A stretch of DNA of 36,987 bases from Chloroflexota bacterium (GTDB taxonomy: Bacteria; Chloroflexota; Limnocylindria; P2-11E): NCBI GenBank assembly GCA_005889405.1, contig VBFY01000028.1, positions 1 to 36,987 of the forward strand, written 5' to 3'. Below the pieces are notes generated by a model. That model searched no databases and was not told the DNA's origin. It worked only from the letters and a program-made list of their open reading frames with translations. This document shows, one piece after another, positions 14,259 through 22,306 of the stretch; within the stretch, counting starts at the first letter, position 1, and the number at the start of each line of letters is the position of its first letter. The position numbers and the translations under genes were made by a program.

Positions 14259-14674
14259 TCACCCCGGCTTCGCGGAGCGCCTGAAGCGCGTCGCGGACCA
14301 CGTTTCATCGAGCGCCACAAGCGAGACGCCTTGGAGGCCGTGCTTGGCCAGCACTTCGCGGAGCACATCGCGGTTGAGATCAGTCTCGAGCGCGCCGCCC
14401 TTGGGATACGCCACCCAGATCAGTCCATCCGCCTTGACGGACTTCGCCGCGTCGCGGGCGGCTGGCAGGTCGCGCGTCGAGCGTACGAAGATGAGCGCTC
14501 CGTCGATCGGTTCGCTCTCTTTCCTGACTGCCGTGCCGCGGGTCACCTCGATGTCGCGATGACCCGGCGCCGGCGGCCGTTCCTTCGCGGCGTAGCCCGG
14601 GGTGCGTAAAAGAGCGCGAAGCGGTCATCGGGCGCGATGCGGAGCTTCACCGCGGTCGGCGTGGGCGGCGCCAT
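14259..14674 (-). pseudogene. DUF3052-like protein gene, interrupted by a frameshift
   Basis: From ATG 14674 (TGATG overlap with the upstream cyclase-family gene) the frame reads MAPPTPTAVKLRIAPDDRFALFYAP, matching the N-terminal part of DUF3052-type proteins. The rest of the family (GYAAKERPPAPGHRDIEV..., LIWVAYPKG, TDLNRDVLREV, VALDETWSATRF) continues in another frame to the stop at 14259. The switch lies in the CCCCGGG run at about 14596-14602. Restoring one base would give APxGY, the usual join, for a complete protein of ~138 residues. The downstream part keeps a clean protein-like sequence, so this is either a very recent mutation or an assembly/sequencing indel. Function of the family is unknown; members resemble small cytosolic proteins. 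Confidence 0.75.
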
Positions 14675-15336
14675 CAGGAGCCTTCGGCGATCACGTAGGC
14701 ACGCACGGGAAAGCTCGCGCCGCCGACCCACGCGATCGGTACCGCGTGCAGAAGTCCACCCGTGCGCGGGACCTTCGCGAGGTCGGTCAGGTGCTCGCAC
14801 ACCGGGATGCCCGCGCCGAGCAGCCTGGAGTGCGCGGGCCGTGAGAGGTCGGCGGTGTCGTCGATGTTGAGGGAATCGATCCCGACGAACGCGGGCCTTG
14901 CCCGCACGAGCACCTCGGCGCTGTCCGCGCTCAGGAAAGGATGATCGGTGAAGTACGCCTCCGTGCCCCAGTGACGCGAGAAGTCCGTGCGGACCAGGAC
15001 GGCGTGGCCCGCGAGCGTGATGCCGCGGAAGACGTCGGGCCCGATCGCGCGCCCGGCTCGAGTGGCATCGACGACCAGGGTGGGCAGGTGCGCGAGGCGC
15101 TCGAGCGGGAGATCCGCGAGGTCGACGCCGGCCGGGTAGCGATGGTGCGGCGAGTCGATGTAGGTGCCGGTGTTGCCGCACAGATGCAACGAGGCGATGA
15201 GGAACTCCGCGTTGCCGCCGTAGCGCTCGCGCGAAGACTCGTAGTCCATGATCATGTCGACCGTCGGTTCGGGCAAGCCCGGGTACGTCTTCATCCCTGG
15301 CACGACGCGGTGGCTGACCTCGATGAAGCGGACCAC
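14674..15336 (-). CDS. Cyclase-family (kynurenine formamidase-like) metal-dependent hydrolase
   Basis: About 220 residues from GTG 15336, giving the usual N-terminus VVRFIEVSHRVVPGMKTYPG. It belongs to the PF04199 'cyclase' family, whose members include kynurenine formamidase and hydrolases of amides, esters and lactones using a bound metal. The metal motif reads GNTGTYIDSPHHRYPAG: Asp and His are present but the His of the classical GTHxDxPxH is Tyr, as in one subgroup of the family as I remember it. Other signatures are VVDATRAGRAIGPDV and the C-terminal HLTDLAKVP. No Shine-Dalgarno sequence precedes GTG 15336; an in-frame ATG at 15375 would overlap the divergent gene's ribosome site. It is divergent from the second ABC operon and coupled to the DUF3052 gene. 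Confidence 0.85.
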   Translation of the reverse strand: MVRFIEVSHRVVPGMKTYPGLPEPTVDMIMDYESSRERYGGNAEFLIASLHLCGNTGTYIDSPHHRYPAGVDLADLPLERLAHLPTLVVDATRAGRAIGPDVFRGITLAGHAVLVRTDFSRHWGTEAYFTDHPFLSADSAEVLVRARPAFVGIDSLNIDDTADLSRPAHSRLLGAGIPVCEHLTDLAKVPRTGGLLHAVPIAWVGGASFPVRAYVIAEGS

Positions 15337-15372
15337 GGTGCTACTGTGCCACCTGTCACGACGCGGGGAGGG
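15337..15372. promoter_or_regulatory. Divergent control region between the cyclase-family gene and the second ABC operon
   Basis: Only 42 nt separate the two start codons. On the plus strand TACTGT (15342-15347) can serve as a -10 box, and GGGGAGGG (15365-15372) is a strong ribosome site 6 nt before ATG 15379. The TACTGT box is framed by a GGTG-N9-CACC dyad (15337-15340 and 15350-15353), a possible operator. No good -35 is seen. Promoter elements for the minus-strand gene are not evident. Confidence 0.4.
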
Positions 15373-15378
15373 CATGCG

Positions 15379-16956
15379 ATGTTGCGTCTTTCGAACATCA
15401 CCGGGGTGGCGATTCTCATCATGGCCACGGTCGTGTCGGCGTGTGCGCCGGCGACGACCACGCCGAGCCCAACGGCAAGCGTCGCAAGCGGGCCAAAGAA
15501 GGGTGGCACGCTGATCCTCGCCCGTGCGGGCGAGGTCACCAACCTCGACCCGCACAAGGTGCCCGCCTTCACGTCGGCCCGCGTGTTCGAGCTCGTCTAC
15601 AGCTACCTCATGCGCCTCGATGAGAATCTCGCCGTTCAGCCGGACCTCGCCGACTCGATGCCGACGACGTCCTCGGACGGAAAGACGGTCACGGTCAAGA
15701 TCCGCAGCGGCGTCAAGTTCCACAACGGCGACGCGCTGACGAGCGCGGACGTGAAGTACACCTTCGATCGGATCATCGACCCCAAGAACGCCGCCGTCGC
15801 GCGGTCGTTCTTCGGCGACGTCGACACCATCACCGCGCCCGACGCGACGACGGTCGTGTTCAACCTGAAGACGCCGAACGCGGCGCTCATCGCCTACATG
15901 GCGCATCCGAACACCGGCATCGTGTCGAAGAAGATCGGCGACGCCAACGCGGATCTCTCGAAGAAGGAGACCGCGATCGGCAGCGGCCCGTTCAAGCTGG
16001 CCGAGTGGGTCCCGGACAACTACATGCGCTTCGAGGCGAACAAGGACTACTACGTCGCCGGCCAGCCGTACCTCGACGGCATCCGCATCAACGTCGTTCC
16101 CGACGAAACCGCGATCACCGCCGCACTCCGCACCAAGGCCGCCGACATGGCGATCGTCGTCGACGCAAAAGTGGCACGGACGCTCCGGAGCGAGGCGGGC
16201 GTGACGCTGTCGGCGAAGCCGAGCCTCAGCTACAACCTCCTGTTCGTGAACACCAAGCGCCCGCCGTTCGACAACCTGAAGGTCCGTCAGGCGATCGCCT
16301 ACGCGATCGATCGCAAGGCGATCATCGACGCGGTCGCGTTCGGCGAAGGCGAGGTCACCGGCCCGATCGCGCCCGGCCTCGCGAACTACGCGCTCCCGAC
16401 GTCGCAGTACCCGCTCTACACGCGCGACGTCGCGAAGGCGAAGCAGCTCCTGACGGAGGCCAACGTCGGACCGGTCTCCTTCACGATGCTGACGCAGACG
16501 ACGGAGCCTGTGTACGCGAAGGACATCGCCCAGCTGGTGCAGGCGCAGCTCGCCGAGATCGGCGTGACGATGAAGATCGAGACCCTCGAATTCACCCAGT
16601 GGGTCGACCGCTGGCTGAAGGCGGACTTCGACATGGCGCCCGGGCTCAACGGTGGCGGTCCCGACCCGGACTTCTACGTCTTCCGGTACTTCACCGATGA
16701 CGGGAACCTCAACTTCGTGACCAGCTACAAGAATCCGATCTCCAGCGACGCGATCAAGCAGGCGCGTGCGACGACCGATGTCGCCAAGCGCAAAGAGCTC
16801 TACACGACGGCGCAGAAGGAGCTCGTCAACGGCGTCCCGTTCATCTGGCTCTACGTCGGACGCGACTACAACGCGATGTTGCCGACGACGAAGGGATTCA
16901 TCCACCTACCGACGGGGTCGATCATCTATCTGCGACAGACCTGGCTGGACAAATAA
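15379..16956 (+). CDS. ABC transporter substrate-binding lipoprotein, peptide family (SBP_bac_5), second system
   Basis: 525 residues from ATG 15379, chosen for the GGGGAGGG site 6 nt upstream and the lipoprotein signal that follows (lipobox VSAC, Cys22). Family signs are the N-terminal KKGGTLILARAGEVTNLDPHK, TVKIRSGVKFHNGDALTSADVKYTFDRI, IGSGPFKLAEWVPDN, and DNLKVRQAIAYAIDRKAII. It is clearly related to, but well diverged from, the binding protein at 2601. The product should sit on the outer face of the membrane and feed the permeases downstream. Two hairpins directly follow its stop codon and may raise its mRNA level over that of the permeases. The ligand is unknown. Confidence 0.94.
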   Translation: MLRLSNITGVAILIMATVVSACAPATTTPSPTASVASGPKKGGTLILARAGEVTNLDPHKVPAFTSARVFELVYSYLMRLDENLAVQPDLADSMPTTSSDGKTVTVKIRSGVKFHNGDALTSADVKYTFDRIIDPKNAAVARSFFGDVDTITAPDATTVVFNLKTPNAALIAYMAHPNTGIVSKKIGDANADLSKKETAIGSGPFKLAEWVPDNYMRFEANKDYYVAGQPYLDGIRINVVPDETAITAALRTKAADMAIVVDAKVARTLRSEAGVTLSAKPSLSYNLLFVNTKRPPFDNLKVRQAIAYAIDRKAIIDAVAFGEGEVTGPIAPGLANYALPTSQYPLYTRDVAKAKQLLTEANVGPVSFTMLTQTTEPVYAKDIAQLVQAQLAEIGVTMKIETLEFTQWVDRWLKADFDMAPGLNGGGPDPDFYVFRYFTDDGNLNFVTSYKNPISSDAIKQARATTDVAKRKELYTTAQKELVNGVPFIWLYVGRDYNAMLPTTKGFIHLPTGSIIYLRQTWLDK

Positions 16957-16979
16957 GGAGGATCGCGTCGCGATCCTCC
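16957..16979 (+). promoter_or_regulatory. First intra-operon hairpin after the binding-protein stop codon
   Basis: A perfect 10-bp stem (GGAGGATCGC / GCGATCCTCC) with a GTC loop begins at the first base after the TAA stop. There is no T-run, and the operon continues, so it probably acts as an RNA 3' stabiliser or partial terminator. It would also hide the GGAGG it contains. Confidence 0.65.
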
Positions 16980-16985
16980 GTACGT

Positions 16986-17012
16986 GCGGGGTCACCGTGA
17001 TGGTGACCCCGC
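16986..17012 (+). promoter_or_regulatory. Second intra-operon hairpin before the permease genes
   Basis: A perfect 11-bp stem (GCGGGGTCACC / GGTGACCCCGC) with a GTGAT loop lies 6 nt after the first hairpin and ends 17 nt before the permease GTG. It is followed by TGTAGGAAACG rather than a T-run. Together the two hairpins fill nearly the whole intergenic region. Confidence 0.65.
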
Positions 17013-17029
17013 TGTAGGAAACGTCGCCG

Positions 17030-17983
17030 GTGGGTCGCTATCTCGGGATGCGGCTGCTCGGGGCGATCCCGACGCTGCTCGGCGTGACCGTGCTCACGTT
17101 CCTCTTCATCCGGCTCATCCCGGGCGACGCGATCGCGGCACGCCTCGGGACATCGACCGCGCTCTCGCCTGAACAGCTCGCGAGCCTCCGCGCGTACTTC
17201 GGCCTCGATCAACCGCTGTACCAGCAGTACTGGACCTGGCTGACCTCGCTCCTCCGCGGTGACTTCGGTTACTCGATCAGGACGGGCCGCCCGGTCCTCG
17301 TCGAGATCACGGAACGTTTGCCGGCGACGCTGGAGCTCGCGGTGGCGGCCACGGCCATCGCGGTCGCGATCGGGCTTCCGCTGGGGCTACTCTCGGCGAT
17401 GCGCCCGCGTTCTCGAGCGGATGTCATCGCCCGCATCGGTGGGCTCATCGGACTTTCGCTCCCGAGCTTCTGGCTTGGCACGCTCATCATCGTGTTCTTC
17501 TCGCTGTATCTCCGATGGTTACCGAACACGGGAGGCTACGTCGACTTCGTCCACGATCCCCTCGGCAACCTCACGCTCATCGTGCTGCCGGCGCTGACGC
17601 TCGGCGTCGCCCTCGCTGCCGCGACCATGCGCATGACCCGCTCGGCCATGCTCGACGTGCTCGGCGCTGACTACGTGCGAACCGCCCGGGCCAAGGGCCT
17701 CGCCGGCGCGCTCGTGGTCCGGCGGCACGTGCTCAAGAACGGCCTCATCGTCGTGGTGACGCTGCTCGGCATACAGGTGGGGCAGCTTCTTGGCGGCACG
17801 GTCGTCGTCGAGGAGATCTACTCCATCCCCGGGGTCGGCCGGATGCTTCTCGCCGCGATCGTCCAGCGCGATTACGCGCTCGTTCAAGGAGGCGTGCTCG
17901 TGATCGCGATCCTGTTCGTGCTCGTGAACATCGTCGTGGATCTGCTCTATGGCTACCTGGATCCCCGAATCCGCCTCGCCTAG
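17030..17983 (+). CDS. ABC transporter permease, DppB/OppB family, second system
   Basis: 317 residues from GTG 17030, with a weak ribosome site (AGGAA) 9 nt upstream. The first helix (LLGAIPTLLGVTVLTFLFI) is followed by IPGDAIAARLG and ALSPEQLASLRAYFGLDQPLYQQYWTW, the standard DppB loop. The coupling loop RTARAKGLAGALVVRRHVLKNGL is intact. About six membrane helices are visible. The gene lies behind two strong hairpins, so its expression is probably lower than that of the binding protein. It overlaps the next permease by 35 nt if that gene starts at 17949. It forms the channel with the next gene product; the energising ATPases are missing from the cluster. Confidence 0.93.
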   Translation: MGRYLGMRLLGAIPTLLGVTVLTFLFIRLIPGDAIAARLGTSTALSPEQLASLRAYFGLDQPLYQQYWTWLTSLLRGDFGYSIRTGRPVLVEITERLPATLELAVAATAIAVAIGLPLGLLSAMRPRSRADVIARIGGLIGLSLPSFWLGTLIIVFFSLYLRWLPNTGGYVDFVHDPLGNLTLIVLPALTLGVALAAATMRMTRSAMLDVLGADYVRTARAKGLAGALVVRRHVLKNGLIVVVTLLGIQVGQLLGGTVVVEEIYSIPGVGRMLLAAIVQRDYALVQGGVLVIAILFVLVNIVVDLLYGYLDPRIRLA

Positions 17984-18836
17984 TCCCACCCTCGCGGGAC
18001 GATCGTTCGGGCTCGCCGGCATCGGCGCGGCGATCGTGCGCGAGCCGGTCGCGCTGCTCGGCCTCGCGCTGGTGGCCCTCTACGTCGCGGTGGCGCTCGT
18101 CGTGGGTTTCCTACCGCTGCGCGACCCGCTGCAAGTCTCGACGCAGCGCCTGATCGGTCCGACGCCGGAGTTCCCATTCGGAACCGATGCGCTCGGCCGC
18201 GACGTCCTGAGCCGGGTCCTCTTCGGAGCGCGTCTCTCCATCCGCGTCGCCGTGCTGTCCGTGGCCATCGCGACGATCGTCGGTGGCGCGCTGGGCTTGA
18301 TATCGGGCTACCTCGGGGGTTGGGCGGACCTCGCGATCGGTCGCGTGCTCGACGTGTTCTTCGCCTTTCCCGCCATCCTCCTCGCGCTCGGCATCGTCGC
18401 CGCGCTCGGCCCGGATCCGAGCAACGTCATCATCGCCATCGCGGTGGTCTACACGCCGATCTTCGCGCGCGTCGTTCGCGGTCCGGTGCTGGCGCTGAGG
18501 GCGCGGGACTTCGTCGAGGCGGCGCGTGCCGTCGGCGCGACCTCGACGCGGATCGTGGTCCGGCACATCCTGCCGAACCTGATGTCGACGCTCGTCGTGC
18601 AGGTGAGCCTCGCGCTCTCGTGGGCGGTGCTGACGGAAGGCGCGCTGTCGTTCCTCGGCCTTTCGGCACAGCCGCCGGCGCCGTCGTGGGGCGTCATGCT
18701 GAGCGAGGGTCGGCAGTACCTCGAATTCGCCACACACCTCGCGGTGTTCCCGGGTCTCGCGATCATGGTCGCGGTGCTGGGGTTCAATCTCCTCGGCGAC
18801 GGTCTGCGCGACGCGCTCGACCCGCAGCGACGATGA
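17949..18836 (+). CDS. ABC transporter permease, DppC/OppC family, second system
   Basis: 295 residues from ATG 17949. Signatures are PVALLGLALVALYVAVALVVG (first helix), FPFGTDALGRDVLSRVLFGARLSI, the coupling loop DFVEAARAVGATSTRIVVRHILPN, and NLLGDGLRDALDPQRR at the C-terminus. The 35-nt overlap with the previous gene is long; later in-frame starts such as GTG 18036 would cut into the first helix, so the ATG is preferred. It lacks the long periplasmic extension found in some OppC proteins. The stop overlaps the following acetyltransferase start in ATGA, so the two are coupled. Confidence 0.92.
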   Translation: MATWIPESASPSPTLAGRSFGLAGIGAAIVREPVALLGLALVALYVAVALVVGFLPLRDPLQVSTQRLIGPTPEFPFGTDALGRDVLSRVLFGARLSIRVAVLSVAIATIVGGALGLISGYLGGWADLAIGRVLDVFFAFPAILLALGIVAALGPDPSNVIIAIAVVYTPIFARVVRGPVLALRARDFVEAARAVGATSTRIVVRHILPNLMSTLVVQVSLALSWAVLTEGALSFLGLSAQPPAPSWGVMLSEGRQYLEFATHLAVFPGLAIMVAVLGFNLLGDGLRDALDPQRR

Positions 18837-19300
18837 GGATCACGCGCGCGACACGCGCGCACGTCGGGGGGCTGGTGGGCCTCATGACCGGATCGCCGCT
18901 GCTCCGACGCTACGGCGTGACCAGCGGCGGCGCGCGAGCGAACCTTCTCGAGGGGCTCCGAGAACGCGAGCTGCTCCTGGTCGCGCTCGAACGCGGCGAG
19001 ATCGCGGGATTCGCGTGGGCCATCACGACACGTGCGCTCGATCGCGCGGCATATCTGCGCCTCCTGCTCGTCGCGGAGGGAAAGCAGTCGCGCGGCGTCG
19101 GCGCATTGCTGCTGCGCGACGCGGAGCGCAGGGCGCGCGCGTCCGGCTGCCGCCACCTCGTCCTGCTTGTGACCACCACGAATCGACGCGCGCGAACCTT
19201 TTACGCCCGACACGGCTACCGGCACGTCGGAAATCTGCCGGGCTTCGTTCGTCCGCGTATCGGCGAATCGCTCTACGTCAAGAGTTGGCCGACGCGCTGA
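18833..19300 (+). CDS. GNAT-family N-acetyltransferase
   Basis: 155 residues starting at ATG 18833 in an ATGA overlap with the permease gene. It has the GNAT fold signs: N-terminal MRITRATRAHVGGLV, the central strand with FAWAITT, the acetyl-CoA pyrophosphate loop QSRGVGALLL (Q/RxxGxG/A), and the C-terminal NRRARTFYARHGYRHVG. It probably transfers an acetyl group from acetyl-CoA to an amine, in the cytosol. Its coupling to a peptide-type importer suggests it may act on the imported compound, but this is inference. A terminator begins 11 nt after its stop, so it is the last gene of the operon. Confidence 0.9.
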   Translation: MRITRATRAHVGGLVGLMTGSPLLRRYGVTSGGARANLLEGLRERELLLVALERGEIAGFAWAITTRALDRAAYLRLLLVAEGKQSRGVGALLLRDAERRARASGCRHLVLLVTTTNRRARTFYARHGYRHVGNLPGFVRPRIGESLYVKSWPTR

Positions 19301-19311
19301 TCGCGGGCTCG

Positions 19312-19341
19312 GCGGCCACGAGCGTGGCCGCGTCTTTGTTT
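19312..19341 (+). terminator. Intrinsic terminator of the second ABC importer operon
   Basis: An 8-bp perfect GC-rich stem (GCGGCCAC / GTGGCCGC) with a GAGC loop is followed by GTCTTTGTTT, a T-rich tail. This is the best intrinsic terminator in the window. Its tail runs directly into the -35 box of the next promoter. Confidence 0.75.
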
Positions 19342-19368
19342 GACCGGTCGATATGGCGGGACTAGCCT
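19340..19368 (+). promoter_or_regulatory. Sigma-70-type promoter of the molybdenum hydroxylase operon
   Basis: TTGACC (19340-19345), a 17-nt spacer and TAGCCT (19363-19368) form the best promoter in the window. Initiation near 19375 would give a ~70-nt leader up to GTG 19446. In that leader I see only the GGGGAGG ribosome site at 19433-19439 and no obvious riboswitch or molybdate-responsive element. Confidence 0.7.
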
Positions 19369-19445
19369 GACGCCGCCTCACCGCAGCTGGGGAGCTACAG
19401 GGGGCGCCGCCTATCGCTAGTGCGGACGACGTGGGGAGGTGTCGT

Positions 19446-19952
19446 GTGGCCAAGATCACCGTCACCGTCAATGGCACCGAGCAGGTCATGGACATTGAGC
19501 CGTCTCTGCTCCTGGTCGAGCTGCTGCGCGAAAAGCTCAGGCTCACGGGGACGCACGTCGGTTGTGACACGAGCCAGTGTGGCGCGTGCACCGTCCTGAT
19601 CGACGGCAGCGCGGTCAAGTCGTGCACCGTGCTCGCGGTCCAAGCCGATGGTGCCGAGATCACCACCGTCGAGGGGCTGGCGAAGGATGGCGAGCTCCAT
19701 CCGATCCAGCGGGCGTTCAGCGCCGAACACGCGCTGCAATGCGGCTTCTGCACGCCGGGCCTGATGATCACGGCGATCGACCTCCTCGAGCGGAAAGGGG
19801 CCCCGACCGACGCGGACATCCGCCATGCGATCAAGGGGAATCTCTGCCGCTGTACCGGCTACCACAACATCGTGAGCGCGATCCGCTCCGCCGCGACCGA
19901 GATGCGCGGCGCGACGACGCCGATGAAGGTCGGCGCGGAGGTGAAGAGATGA
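19446..19952 (+). CDS. coxS: Molybdenum hydroxylase small subunit, [2Fe-2S] (CoxS-like)
   Basis: 168 residues, the usual size. GTG 19446 is chosen because GGGGAGG lies 6 nt upstream; GTG 19431 would place that site inside the gene. The N-terminal ferredoxin-like domain binds one [2Fe-2S] cluster through Cys40, Cys45, Cys48 ([10 protein letters not shown]) and Cys60. The C-terminal helical domain binds the second through Cys99, Cys102 (QCGFCTPG), Cys134 and Cys136 (CRCTGY). It passes electrons from the Mo site in the large subunit to FAD in the medium subunit. It is the first gene of a tightly coupled S-L-M set (ATGA overlaps). The symbol denotes family similarity, not proven CO oxidation. Confidence 0.95.
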   Translation: MAKITVTVNGTEQVMDIEPSLLLVELLREKLRLTGTHVGCDTSQCGACTVLIDGSAVKSCTVLAVQADGAEITTVEGLAKDGELHPIQRAFSAEHALQCGFCTPGLMITAIDLLERKGAPTDADIRHAIKGNLCRCTGYHNIVSAIRSAATEMRGATTPMKVGAEVKR

Positions 19953-22306
19953 CCACTGCCACACCTTCCACCTACATCGGCGCGCGCACGCCTCGCAAGG
20001 AAGATCCGAGGCTCATCCGGGGTAGCGGCGTCTTCACCGATGACGTGACCCTGCCCGGTATGGTCTACGTCTCGCTGGTACGGAGTCCGCATGCGCACGC
20101 GCGGATCCGTCGCATCGACGCGGCGGCCGCGCGCAAGGAGCCCGGCGTCGTTACCGTCGTGACCGGCAAGGACGCGGAGGCCACCGGCGTGCTCCCCGTG
20201 TTCATCACGGTGCCGGGGATGAACGGCTCGAAGCACATGCCACTCGCGAGTGATAGGGCCCGCTACGCAGGTGACGCGATCGCGGCTGTCGTCGCCGACA
20301 CGCACAAGGCGGCGAAGCGCGCGGCCGACATGGTGACGATCGACTACGAACCGCTGCCTGTCGTCGTCGACGCCACGAAAGCGCTCGAACCGGGCGCGCC
20401 CATCCTGCACGAGGAGCTGGGCACGAATCTCGTCTTCACCTATCCCGTGAAAGGTGGCGACATCGACAAGGCGTTCCGCGATGCCGAAGCCACCGTGAAG
20501 CTCCACATCGTGAACCAGCGCCTCATCCCGAACGCGATGGAGCCGCGCTCGGTCGTGGCGAAGTTCGAGGCCGGTGAGCTCACGGTCTGGTCGAGCACAC
20601 AGATCCCGCACTTCGTGCAGCTCATCCTCTCGGTCAACCTCGGGCTCTCGCAGAACAAGGTGCGCGTGATCGCGCCTGAGGTGGGCGGCGGGTTCGGAAG
20701 CAAGCTGCAGGTCTACGCCGAGGAGCTGCTCATCGCGCATCTTGCGAAGACGCTTGGCCGTCCCGTGAAATGGACAGAGGACCGTCGCGAAGCCTATCTC
20801 GCCACGATCCACGGCCGCGACCTCGTCGAAGACGTCGAAGTCGCCGCGAAGCGCGACGGCACGATCCTCGGCGTGCGCATCCGCACCGTGGCAAACGTGG
20901 GCGCGTACCTGCAGGCATTCGCGCCCGGCATCCCCACGATCCTTCACGCTTTCATCATTCCCGGCGCATACCGGATCCCGGCGTTCGACTGCGAGGTGCG
21001 CGGTGCGTACACGAACACGACGCCGGTCGACGCCTACCGCGGCGCGGGGCGGCCCGAGGCGACCTTCGCGATCGAACGCGCGATGGACCGACTCGCGGAC
21101 GAGATCGGGATGGATCCGGCGGAGCTCCGCCGCAAGAACTTCGTCCCGCCCGACGCGTTCCCCTTCACGACGATCAGCGGCATCACCTACGACAGCGGCG
21201 ACTACGGTCCCGCGCTCGATCGCGCGCTCGCGATGGCCGACTACAAGGGCTTCGAGAAACGCCGCGCTGAAGCGAAGGCGCGCGGCAAGCACCGCGGCAT
21301 CGGTCTTTCGAGCTACGTCGAGATCTGTGGTCTCGCGCCTTCGAAAGCGAATTCAGCCCTGGGTGTCGGGTGGGGCGGCTACGAGAGCGCTCGGATCCGC
21401 GTGCACCCCACCGGCGCCGTGCAGGTCTTCACCGGGACCTCGCCGCACGGCCAGGGTCACGAGACCTCCTGGGCCCAGATCGCCGCCGACGCGATCGGCG
21501 TCAGCCCCGACGACATCGAGGTACGTCATGGCGACACATTCGAGTCGCCGGGCATGGGCGTGGGCACCTTCGGCAGCCGCAGCCTCGCCGTCGGTGGGAT
21601 CGCGGTCCATAACGCGGCGCAGAAGATCCGCGAGAAGGTGATCCAGATCGGCGCGCATCTGCTGGAGGCGTCGCCCGCGGACGTGGTCGTCGAGGGCGGG
21701 AAGGTCTTCGTGAAGGGCGTGCCGGAGAAGGCGAAAGCGTTCGGCGAGATCTCGATGGCGGCCTATCTCGCGTCGAACCTGCCGGACGGCATGGAGCCGG
21801 GTCTCGAGGCCACGACGTACTACGACCCGCCGAACTTCACGTTCCCGTTCGGGACGCACGTCGCGGAAGTCGAGGTGGATCCAGAAACAGGGACGATCGA
21901 GATCATTCGCTACTCCGCGTGCGACGACTGTGGCCGGCAGATCAACCCGATGATCGTGGAGGGCCAGCTGCACGGCGGGATCACGCAGGGCATCGGGCAG
22001 GCGCTGTACGAGACCGCGGTCTACGACGCGAACGGCCAGCTGCTGTCCGGCAGCATGATGGAGTACCACGTGCCCACCGCGGCCGACGTGCCGCCATTCG
22101 CGCTCGACCACACCGTGACGCTCACGAAAACGAATCCGCTCGGTGTCAAGGGGATCGGCGAGGCCGGAACGATCGCGTCGACCCCCGCGGTGGTCAACGC
22201 GGTGATCGACGCGCTGTCTCCACTCGGCATCAAACACATCGACATGCCGCTGACCGCGGAGAAGGTCTGGCAGGCCATTCGCAAGGCGGGGGAGGCACGA
22301 CGATGA
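19949..22306 (+). CDS. Molybdenum hydroxylase large subunit, form II CoxL-like
   Basis: 785 residues from ATG 19949 (ATGA overlap with the small subunit). It carries the molybdopterin cytosine dinucleotide and substrate site of a xanthine oxidase-family enzyme. Landmarks are the N-terminal [21 protein letters not shown], the Gly-rich [10 protein letters not shown], the active-site loop AYRGAGR (362-368), [14 protein letters not shown], and the catalytic Glu738 in [10 protein letters not shown]. Form I CO dehydrogenases carry AYxCSFR with the copper-binding cysteine; here that cysteine is absent and the AYRGAGR signature marks form II. The enzyme therefore probably hydroxylates another substrate, such as an aromatic, N-heterocycle or aldehyde. 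The gene order S-L-M differs from M-S-L of form I operons, which supports form II. Confidence 0.93.
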   Translation: MTTATPSTYIGARTPRKEDPRLIRGSGVFTDDVTLPGMVYVSLVRSPHAHARIRRIDAAAARKEPGVVTVVTGKDAEATGVLPVFITVPGMNGSKHMPLASDRARYAGDAIAAVVADTHKAAKRAADMVTIDYEPLPVVVDATKALEPGAPILHEELGTNLVFTYPVKGGDIDKAFRDAEATVKLHIVNQRLIPNAMEPRSVVAKFEAGELTVWSSTQIPHFVQLILSVNLGLSQNKVRVIAPEVGGGFGSKLQVYAEELLIAHLAKTLGRPVKWTEDRREAYLATIHGRDLVEDVEVAAKRDGTILGVRIRTVANVGAYLQAFAPGIPTILHAFIIPGAYRIPAFDCEVRGAYTNTTPVDAYRGAGRPEATFAIERAMDRLADEIGMDPAELRRKNFVPPDAFPFTTISGITYDSGDYGPALDRALAMADYKGFEKRRAEAKARGKHRGIGLSSYVEICGLAPSKANSALGVGWGGYESARIRVHPTGAVQVFTGTSPHGQGHETSWAQIAADAIGVSPDDIEVRHGDTFESPGMGVGTFGSRSLAVGGIAVHNAAQKIREKVIQIGAHLLEASPADVVVEGGKVFVKGVPEKAKAFGEISMAAYLASNLPDGMEPGLEATTYYDPPNFTFPFGTHVAEVEVDPETGTIEIIRYSACDDCGRQINPMIVEGQLHGGITQGIGQALYETAVYDANGQLLSGSMMEYHVPTAADVPPFALDHTVTLTKTNPLGVKGIGEAGTIASTPAVVNAVIDALSPLGIKHIDMPLTAEKVWQAIRKAGEARR

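Noticed and set aside
14941-15378. Extending the second binding-protein gene upstream to 14941
   Set aside because: The region is fully occupied by the cyclase-family gene on the other strand, and a lipoprotein signal with a strong ribosome site starts at 15379.
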